Shown here: positions 31,215 through 36,856 of the stretch, in pieces | Position numbering within the stretch: position 1 is the first letter of the stretch | Layout: the number at the start of each line of letters is the position of its first letter | Source of the DNA: Acidobacteriota bacterium | GTDB taxonomy: Bacteria > Acidobacteriota > Vicinamibacteria > Vicinamibacterales > UBA8438 | Assembly (NCBI GenBank): GCA_022562495.1 | Contig: JADFPE010000011.1 | Coordinates: 1-36,856, forward strand | Direction of reading: 5' to 3' | Length of the DNA: 36,856 bases | Position numbers and translations under genes: made by a program | Notes under the pieces: model-generated | Seen by the model: only the letters and a program-made list of their open reading frames with translations | What the model was told of the DNA's origin: nothing | Databases searched by the model: none

Positions 31215-31594
31215 GGGTCCCTCCCGCGGGGTCACCGTGTACTCAGTTCGCCAGGGGGTGCGGCCGGATCTGACACCGGATGACCTCGCTCGTCATCCCC
31301 ATGCCGCCTTCGTTGGGCCAGGTCACAGTGGAATTGTAGCTCGTCCAGCTGCCGGCGTCCGCACCGGTCGGGCTGCTGCGGGTGCCGGTGATGTCGCCGG
31401 ATGCGGCGGCGGTCGCCGAGCTGCCAGCGACCGACGCACAGACCGCACGAACTCCACGGTCATTTCGCTCCCTCGTCCCTCGCCCTGGACACGTGCCCGC
31501 GTTGCCGGACGTCCGTCGACGTCCGCGGTGCTGATGCCGTCAGCGATAGAATGAGAGTTTGGCCAGTGTGTGTACTCCGCCAGGAACGCTCTTC
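31215..31594. other. Divergent intergenic region holding a paralogue remnant
   Basis: These 380 bases separate the haem-motif propeller gene from DUF5916 copy 3. The part at 31243-31440 is a remnant related to the C-terminus of the propeller gene; the rest, up to the start at 31595, shows no gene. Confidence 0.55.
31243..31440 (-). pseudogene. Remnant of a second copy of the propeller gene's C-terminus
   Basis: Read on the minus strand this frame ends NEGGMGMTSEVIRCQIRPHP and then LAN before TGA at 31245-31243. The intact gene next to it ends IEGGKGMRSSVVHFQLRPNP and LAN. The match covers about 23 residues (14 or so identical). Further upstream the frame (SATAAASGDITGTRSSPTG, then SWTSYN) no longer matches. 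It sits immediately upstream of the intact gene's start, as expected after deletion of a tandem duplicate. Confidence 0.55.
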
Positions 31595-33922
31595 ATGCCA
31601 GACAGGTCGACCGGCCGGACCTTGGGACACCGTGTGTGGGCGCTGCTCGTGGGTGTCGGCCTGCTGGCCGGGCCCGCGGCGGCGCAACAGACCGTCGCCC
31701 ACGAGCAGACCGGGTCGGCGGCGGGCGGCACGCTGACCCTCAGCCGCAAGACCCGGGCACAGACCCCCAGCGAGCGCTACAACATCGAGCCGACCCGTAC
31801 CGCACAGCCGCCCCGGCTCGACGGCGTGCTGGAGGACGCAGAGTGGGGCAACGCCGCCGTCATCGACGAGTTCATCCAGCAGGAGCCCTCTGAGGGAGAC
31901 CCGGCGACCGAGCGCACCGTGGTGCGGCTGATGTATGACGAACACGCGCTCTACGTCGGCGTCGAGGCCTACGACTCGAACCCGAACGGCGTCATCGCCA
32001 CCGAGATGCGGCGTGACTCCCGCCAGCTGTTCGACGAGGACAACTTCCAGCTCATCCTCGACACGTTCAACGATTCCCGCTCTGGCTACATGTTCGTGAC
32101 CAGCCCGCTCGGCGCCAAGCTCGAGCAACAGATCGCCGAGGAGGGGGAAGGCGGCTACCGCAGGAGCAGCTCGAGTGTCAACGCGAACGTCAACCTGGAC
32201 TGGGACGGCGTGTGGGACGTGTCGGCGCAGCGCACCGACTGGGGCTGGGTCGCCGAGATCGCGATCCCGATGGTGACGATGCGGTTCCCGGAGGCGGCCC
32301 GCCAGGTCTGGGGCGTCAACTTCATGCGGAACATCCGGCGCAAGAACGAGCAGGTCTTCTGGGCGCCGATCGAGAAGGGCTATGGCCTGACCCGTGTCAG
32401 CCAGGCCGGCACCTTGACCGGTCTCGGCGGCGTGGACCGCGGGATGGATCTGCGGATCACCCCGTACGTGCTGGCCGGGGGCCGGCAGGACCGCGCCGCG
32501 ACCGCCGGACTCGCCGGCTCCGGGTTCAACGACGTCGGGCTCGATGTGAAATACGGCGTCACCTCGGGGCTCAACCTCGACGTGACGCTGAACACCGATT
32601 TCGCGCAGGTCGAGGTGGACGAACAGCAGGTGAACCTGACCCGGTTCCCGCTCTTCTTCCCTGAGAAGCGCGACTTCTTCCTCGAGAACGCCGGCATGTT
32701 CAGCGTCAAGTCGCAGGGCATCACCCGGCTGGCCGATCTGTTCTTCACGCGGCGCATCGGGTTGGCGGACGGCCAACCGATTCCGATCATCGCCGGCACC
32801 CGGCTGACCGGGAAGGTGGACCGGCACAACATCGCCGTGATGAACATCCAGACCCAGGAGATCGGGGCACGCCCGGGCGAGAACTTCTTCGTCGCCCGAT
32901 ACAGCCGCGACATCTTCGCGCGCTCGAAGGTGGGCGGGATGATCATCAACAAGGAGGCGATCGGCGGCGCGCACTACAACCGGACCTTCGCGATCGACAC
33001 GTCGCTGGCGCCGCATCCCTTCCTGTCGGTCACCGGGTTCATCGCGAAGACGGAGTCACCCGATCTGGCGAATGACGACCTGATGGGGCACCTGATGTTC
33101 TCGTGGCTCAGCCCGGGGTTCCGGGTCTACAGCGAGTACACCGACATCCAGGACAACTTCAACGCCGAAGTGGGGTTCGTGCCGCGGATCGGCATCCGCC
33201 GGTCGAAGATGCACGTCCAGTGGAACCCCCGCCCAGGCACATGGGGCATCCGGTCGATGGACCCGATGATGAACGTCGAGTACACGACCGACCAGAACAA
33301 TCGTCTGCTGAGCCGGCGGGTGCATCACATGATCGGCTTCCAGTTCGAGGACGGGTCGAGCTTCACCCTCATCACCAACAAGGTGTTCGAGCAGCTCGAC
33401 GTGCCGTTCGAGATCACCGATGAGGTGACGATTCCGGCCGGCACGTATCGCTTCTGGAGCCCGAGCATGCGGTACACCAGCGACCCGTCGCGGCGGCTCT
33501 CCGCCAGCGCCAGCTACTCGCCGCAGGGTTTCTTCGGCGGCACGCGGAGGGACTGGCGAACGTCCGTCACCCTCCGCGCGACAAGCCGGATCGCGGCGCA
33601 GGCCAGCTTCAGCCGGAGTGACGTCGACCTGCCGGGCGGGGCCTTCATCGCCGACCTGGCGTCCGCCACGTTCGACCTGGCGCTGTCGCCGGAGATGACG
33701 CTGCGCTCGGTGACCCAGTACAACTCGACGACCGACTCGATCAGCACGAGCGTTCGGTTCAACTGGATCTACAGCCCGGGCAGCGACATCTACATCGCCT
33801 ACGATGAATTGCGTCAGGACGATTTCCTCGCCCTCGACCCGACGCTGCGACATGCGGGCCGGGTGCCGTGGGTCCAGAATCGGCAGCTCGCCATCAAGAT
33901 GACGTATCTGCTGTCGCGGTAG
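31595..33922 (+). CDS. DUF5916 outer-membrane barrel with CBM9-like domain (copy 3)
   Basis: A 775-residue exported protein; signal peptide to about residue 31 (GPAAAQ). The CBM9-like domain starts at PPRLDGVLEDAEWGNAAVID and includes RLMYDEHALYVGVEAYDSNP and EIAIPMVTMRFP. The DUF5916 barrel follows, with DFAQVEVDEQQVNLTRFPLF and FPEKRDFFLENAGMF. Unlike copies 1 and 2, it ends in KMTYLLSR, without a terminal Phe, and its middle sequence is more divergent. The ATG at 31595 is preferred over a TTG at 31559 because it opens the signal peptide. A small unknown gene follows 11 bases after the stop. Confidence 0.87.
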   Translation: MPDRSTGRTLGHRVWALLVGVGLLAGPAAAQQTVAHEQTGSAAGGTLTLSRKTRAQTPSERYNIEPTRTAQPPRLDGVLEDAEWGNAAVIDEFIQQEPSEGDPATERTVVRLMYDEHALYVGVEAYDSNPNGVIATEMRRDSRQLFDEDNFQLILDTFNDSRSGYMFVTSPLGAKLEQQIAEEGEGGYRRSSSSVNANVNLDWDGVWDVSAQRTDWGWVAEIAIPMVTMRFPEAARQVWGVNFMRNIRRKNEQVFWAPIEKGYGLTRVSQAGTLTGLGGVDRGMDLRITPYVLAGGRQDRAATAGLAGSGFNDVGLDVKYGVTSGLNLDVTLNTDFAQVEVDEQQVNLTRFPLFFPEKRDFFLENAGMFSVKSQGITRLADLFFTRRIGLADGQPIPIIAGTRLTGKVDRHNIAVMNIQTQEIGARPGENFFVARYSRDIFARSKVGGMIINKEAIGGAHYNRTFAIDTSLAPHPFLSVTGFIAKTESPDLANDDLMGHLMFSWLSPGFRVYSEYTDIQDNFNAEVGFVPRIGIRRSKMHVQWNPRPGTWGIRSMDPMMNVEYTTDQNNRLLSRRVHHMIGFQFEDGSSFTLITNKVFEQLDVPFEITDEVTIPAGTYRFWSPSMRYTSDPSRRLSASASYSPQGFFGGTRRDWRTSVTLRATSRIAAQASFSRSDVDLPGGAFIADLASATFDLALSPEMTLRSVTQYNSTTDSISTSVRFNWIYSPGSDIYIAYDELRQDDFLALDPTLRHAGRVPWVQNRQLAIKMTYLLSR

Positions 33923-33933
33923 AGGAGTGTGCC

Positions 33934-34275
33934 ATGGCTATCTATCAGGTCACCGCACGGTTCAACACCGACACGGCGGCGGAGCTGCGCCGCAGGCTCG
34001 ACGATGGTTCCATTGCCGCCCAGCAACCGGACGGCCAGGAGATGGTCGACTCGCTGCACCGGGCGGTGGTGACCGACGGCGGTGAGGTCATGTGGAGTGA
34101 ACTCTGCTATTGTAACCCGCCCCTGGCGCATGAACGCGCGACCATCCTCGACCACTACTTCGACGAGTTCGTCACCCAGCCGATCGAGGACTATCAAGCG
34201 TATGAGGGGCGGCCGTTCATGGACTACCTCGACGCGATTGTCGCGACGCCCACAGCCCAGGTCGATCCCAGCTGA
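33934..34275 (+). CDS. Small protein of unknown function
   Basis: A 113-residue soluble protein, MAIYQVTARFNTDTAAELRR at the start, with GGEVMWSELCYCNPPLAHER in the middle and an acidic C-terminal half (HYFDEFVTQPIEDYQAYEG). It has no signal peptide and no motif that I recognise. The ATG follows a GAGGAG ribosome site that overlaps the end of DUF5916 copy 3, only 11 bases upstream, so it is probably translated from the same message. Codon use is like that of the neighbours, and the frame contains a clear protein-like pattern, so I take it as a real gene. A weak likeness to small YciI-like or ligand-binding proteins is not enough for a call. Confidence 0.75.
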   Translation: MAIYQVTARFNTDTAAELRRRLDDGSIAAQQPDGQEMVDSLHRAVVTDGGEVMWSELCYCNPPLAHERATILDHYFDEFVTQPIEDYQAYEGRPFMDYLDAIVATPTAQVDPS

Positions 34276-34453
34276 CTCGCCTTCGTGTCTGACGCCTTCC
34301 CGTTCCGGTCGAGCATGATCGGGACACCGAGCCTGAGCTCTTCCGGGTGCACCATCTGCCGAACCGCGACGCCGCGTAGATCCGGCTGATGTCCTCCCCG
34401 CTCCGGTGGATCAGCTTCCAGCCAGGCACGTAGTCCCTGCGTGTGTGAATCGA

Positions 34454-34482
34454 TTGAAGTGTGTTTGGCAGCCAGCTATACT
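34454..34482 (+). promoter_or_regulatory. Sigma-70-type promoter for the VWA protein gene
   Basis: TTGAAG (34454-34459) and TATACT (34477-34482) are 17 bases apart. The start of transcription would be near 34489, about 2 bases before the GTG at 34491. So either the message is leaderless or translation begins further down, at about 34554. Confidence 0.55.
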
Positions 34483-34490
34483 TTGAATCG

Positions 34491-35471
34491 GTGCCCATCA
34501 AATCAGTTCCATCCCGGCTGCGTCGACCACCGCCGCGTGTGTGTCCTGGGCCGGTGACGCGGTGTCTGCTGGGTGTGGTCCTGTTGTCTGGCGTGATGAC
34601 GGGGGCGGAGCGTCCGTCGGCGAACGCGCAGGCTCAGACGGTGGAACGTCGCCTGTACGTCAGTGTGCTCGTAGACTCCGGCTCCCCGCTTCAGGGTCTC
34701 CGCGACGGCGATTTCTTCATCAGAGAAGATGGCATCGATCGAGAGGTGCTTCGCGCCGGCCCCGCGACGGCGCCGATGCAGATCGATATTCTGGTCGACA
34801 CCAGCGCGGCGGCGCGGCCGATCATAGGGGACCTCCGTCGCGCGCTCGAGAGCTTTGTCGAGGAGTTGCACGAGGGCAACCAAATCGCCGTGATCACCTT
34901 TGGCGGCACGCGCTACGTCCTGGTTCAACCGACAACCAGTCTCGACAGGCTGAAGTCTGGCATGTCGAAGCTCTTCAGTCGTCCCGATACGGCAACCTAT
35001 CTCGTGAACGCGCTGAACGACACGGCGAGCGGGTTCGAGCAGCGCGAGGCACTGCGCCCGGTCGTGGTTGTCGTGACGACGAACGGCGTCGATTTCAGCG
35101 AACAGGACCCCCAATCGGTCGTGACGCGACTGCGCGCCGCCGGCGCGGTCGTTCACGCCGTGATCATGCGTACGTCCAGGGTGCGGATGAACTTTACCGG
35201 CACCTTCGGGCTGGCAGTGTTTCCGTCGTGGGCGAGTCGCGCGCGGGATCTCATGCTGGACATCGGACCGGAGCAGACCGGCGGACACCGCTTCGATCTC
35301 TCGACCGTGAACGGGCTCGGGGAAGTGCTAGCACGGCTTGCCTTCGAGCTGTCCAACCAGTATCTGGTCGTCTACGCCGGCGCCAGGAGCCTGCTCCCGC
35401 CCCAGGTCCAGGTCGCTGTGAACAGCAGCGAGCCGGTCACCGTGCGTGCGGTGCCGGCGAGGTTTCGGTAG
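34491..35471 (+). CDS. VWA-domain protein of the acidobacterial VWFA-related type
   Basis: A 326-residue exported protein. After a signal region (TRCLLGVVLLSGVMTGA), the VERRLYVSVLVDSGSPLQGL and FFIREDGIDREVLRA stretches match the conserved start of acidobacterial VWFA-related domain proteins (TIGR03436). The von Willebrand A fold follows: MQIDILVDTSAAARPIIGDL, AVITFGGTRYVLVQPT and PVVVVVTTNGVDFSE. The metal site motif DxSxS is present only partly (DTSAA, lacking the second Ser), so it may not bind metal. GTG at 34491 or 34554 may be the start; the second gives a cleaner signal peptide (VTRCLLG). The TPR gene follows 14 bases after the stop, probably in one operon. Confidence 0.8.
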   Translation: MPIKSVPSRLRRPPPRVCPGPVTRCLLGVVLLSGVMTGAERPSANAQAQTVERRLYVSVLVDSGSPLQGLRDGDFFIREDGIDREVLRAGPATAPMQIDILVDTSAAARPIIGDLRRALESFVEELHEGNQIAVITFGGTRYVLVQPTTSLDRLKSGMSKLFSRPDTATYLVNALNDTASGFEQREALRPVVVVVTTNGVDFSEQDPQSVVTRLRAAGAVVHAVIMRTSRVRMNFTGTFGLAVFPSWASRARDLMLDIGPEQTGGHRFDLSTVNGLGEVLARLAFELSNQYLVVYAGARSLLPPQVQVAVNSSEPVTVRAVPARFR

Positions 35472-35485
35472 ATCGGAGCGATACC

Positions 35486-36598
35486 GTGTCCCGAATCAGA
35501 CTCATCTCTGTGTCGTGTGTCCTCCTCGCTGCGTTGGCGGCAACGCTGTCGCTCCCTTCAGCGGCGAGAGCGCAGATGAGCGCCAGGATCCACGGGGTGG
35601 TGACCGACTCCGACGGCGAGCCGGTGCCGGATGCAACCATCGTGGTGGAGTTCCAGGGGGGGGTAGCTCGGAAATTCGAGTTGACCACGAACGACGAGGG
35701 GGAGTTCATCCAGATGGGGCTGCAGCGTGGTCCCTACAGCGTCTCGGTCGTCAAGGAGGGGGTTGGCGCCCTCAACGGCACCGTCACCCTCCGGGCGGGT
35801 GAGTCCTTCGAGATGAACATGGAGCTGTTGTCACCCGGCGAGGTGATCAGGGAGAGCCTGTCGGAGGCGCAGCTGGCGGAGCTCGAGGCGGCCGAAGCCA
35901 CCACCGACGCATTCAACCGTGGTCTCGCCGCGGCCCGCAGTGGCAACCTCGACGAGGCGGCGACGCTGCTCACCAGTGCGCTCGACGCCGTACCCGCGTG
36001 TGCGGAGTGCCAGCGCAACCTCGGCATCGTTTATACCCAGATGGCGGAGTACGCGCAGGCCGAGACCGCCTTCAAGGCGGCGCTCGCGTTGCAGCCGGAC
36101 AACGCGGCGTCGTACGTCGGACTGGCCGAGATCTATAACGCGCAGCGGCGGTTCGCTGATGCGGCCGAGGCCAGCGCCGCGGCGGTCAGGCTCTCGGGCG
36201 CCGCCGCCGGGGGCGGTGGTTTCCTGTTCTCGTCTCTGATTCGCGGTGGAGTGCGGGGAGTGAGGGGCACTCGTGACCTGTTGGCGAGGGTGCGGAAGCT
36301 GCCGGCGAAGCGCGCCGAGGTCCGGGCGCACCCACACGCCTTTCGCCGGACGCTAGCGACCGAGCTCGTCCGGGCGGGCGTGAGTCTGCCGGCGGTCCAG
36401 AAGATCCTCGGCCACGCGCAGCTGACCATGACCGCCGACTACGTCGACGTCCGGCAGGGCGAGATGCGAGTGGGCCTCGAGGTGTTTGCGCGCGATCGGC
36501 CCGAGTGCCAGGCTGGGGGCGATGGTCGTCTGGCTGCTACTGGCCTAGCTGGCGAGCAATGTCGGCTCTTCCCTGGAGTGCAACTCCTGGCGGGGTAG
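35486..36598 (+). CDS. Carboxypeptidase-regulatory/TPR protein fused in frame to a tyrosine recombinase C-terminus
   Basis: A 370-residue open frame. Residues 1-30 are a signal peptide; 32-110 a carboxypeptidase-regulatory-like domain (ARIHGVVTDSDGEPVPDATI); about 140-235 hold TPR units (FNRGLAAARSGNLDEAATLL, CQRNLGIVYTQMAEYAQAET, ASYVGLAEIYNAQRRFADAA). After a Gly/Arg-rich joint (about 240-275) the text becomes the end of a tyrosine recombinase: HPHAFRRTLATELVRAGVSL, KILGHAQLTMTADYVDV. H284, R287, H310 and Y319 have the same spacing as in XerD. The first catalytic Arg, the Lys hairpin and the core-binding domain are missing, so it cannot act as a recombinase. Starts with GTG at 35486 after GGAG. 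The frame before 35486, extending to 34541, is a shadow of the VWA gene. The last 40 residues are unrelated. Confidence 0.75.
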   Translation: MSRIRLISVSCVLLAALAATLSLPSAARAQMSARIHGVVTDSDGEPVPDATIVVEFQGGVARKFELTTNDEGEFIQMGLQRGPYSVSVVKEGVGALNGTVTLRAGESFEMNMELLSPGEVIRESLSEAQLAELEAAEATTDAFNRGLAAARSGNLDEAATLLTSALDAVPACAECQRNLGIVYTQMAEYAQAETAFKAALALQPDNAASYVGLAEIYNAQRRFADAAEASAAAVRLSGAAAGGGGFLFSSLIRGGVRGVRGTRDLLARVRKLPAKRAEVRAHPHAFRRTLATELVRAGVSLPAVQKILGHAQLTMTADYVDVRQGEMRVGLEVFARDRPECQAGGDGRLAATGLAGEQCRLFPGVQLLAG

Positions 36599-36697
36599 CG
36601 GCTTCGAGTCGTTTCGCGCGTTTGCGATACAAGACAGATTGAATCGTGTAGTTAGTTCCGTAACGAGCTGCGCCGGTTGGGTAACCGATATTGATGC

Positions 36698-36800
36698 CCG
36701 GACCCTCTGCAAGTGGGTCGGGTGAATCTGGTCAGGTGCGAAAGCAAGCAGCCATAAGCTTTGTCCTGCTGTGCCGGAGGAAAATCTGGGTTGAGTCGGC
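36698..36800 (+). ncRNA. ffs: Signal recognition particle RNA (4.5S type)
   Basis: GGTCAGGTGCGAAAGCAAGC at 36730-36749, followed by AGCC, is the conserved top of SRP RNA helix 8: GGTCAGGT, a GNRA tetraloop (GAAA here in place of the common GGAA, closed by a GC/GC stem) and AAGCAGCC. TGTGCCGG lies on the 3' side as in E. coli 4.5S RNA. GACCC (36701-36705) can pair with GGGTT (36788-36792) at the base. A size of about 100 bases fits the small bacterial form without an Alu domain. Ends are approximate. A GATATT at 36687-36692 could be its -10 box. Confidence 0.75.
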
Positions 36801-36856
36801 TGCCCGCCGGCGTGGTGTTACGGACTAGACGGGTGTGCGTTGCAAATCATGCAATC

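Noticed and set aside
28509-31283. 924-codon open frame on the plus strand
   Set aside because: It covers the ArsR gene in another frame and the propeller gene in antisense; composition is that of a GC-rich shadow.
31460-33016. 518-codon open frame on the minus strand
   Set aside because: Antisense to DUF5916 copy 3, whose frame has clear family signatures.
34541-35485. First 315 codons of the long open frame that continues into the TPR protein
   Set aside because: They overlap the VWA gene in another frame and have an Arg/Gly-rich shadow composition; the real start is GTG at 35486.

Overview
The window looks like a chromosome segment of a high-GC, Gram-negative, soil- or sediment-type bacterium, most likely an Acidobacteriota of the Vicinamibacteria kind. 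This is inferred from the mix of families, not from a marker gene: paired DUF1592-type cytochromes and DUF1552 proteins, several DUF5916/CBM9 outer-membrane barrels, an acidobacterial-style VWFA-related protein, and two members of a secreted family of unknown function that I associate with Acidobacteriota. Nearly every large gene starts with a signal peptide or a twin-arginine leader, so the window encodes mostly periplasmic and outer-membrane proteins.

Layout. 1-5.8 kb: the tail of a DUF1592-type cytochrome gene followed by a DUF1552 gene (+), then a convergent second copy of the same pair (-). 5.9-7.5 kb: an exported ankyrin protein. 7.5-7.9 kb: a decayed stretch with fragments of two unrelated genes. 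7.9-10.7 kb: a PQQ-type dehydrogenase-like propeller and an NHL propeller. 10.7-11.4 kb: a VapC-like toxin with a damaged antitoxin gene. 11.4-26.1 kb: a paralogue-rich block with two copies of the unknown secreted family, an exported metallo-beta-lactamase-fold hydrolase, two WD40/PQQ-like propellers, a second NHL propeller, a Tat-exported linalool dehydratase/isomerase-like protein and two DUF5916 barrels, one carrying an extra TolB-like N-terminal domain. 26.2-27.3 kb: an intact vapBC pair and a nest of palindromic elements. 27.3-29 kb: exported MsrA, then a head-to-head SRPBCC/ArsR pair. 29-34.3 kb: a haem-motif propeller protein, a remnant of a paralogue of it, a third DUF5916 barrel and a small unknown protein. 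34.5-36.6 kb: a VWA protein and a TPR protein whose C-terminus is fused in frame to the end of a tyrosine recombinase. About 36.70-36.80 kb: a probable SRP RNA gene.

How the genes may work together (inference). The repeated combination of secreted propellers, unknown secreted proteins, DUF5916 barrels and possible modifying enzymes (PQQ-type, MBL-fold, LDI-like) suggests an exported module for uptake or modification of hydrophobic or otherwise difficult substrates, amplified by duplication. No gene names the substrate. Small repeats, remnants of genes and toxin genes sit between these units and mark past rearrangement.
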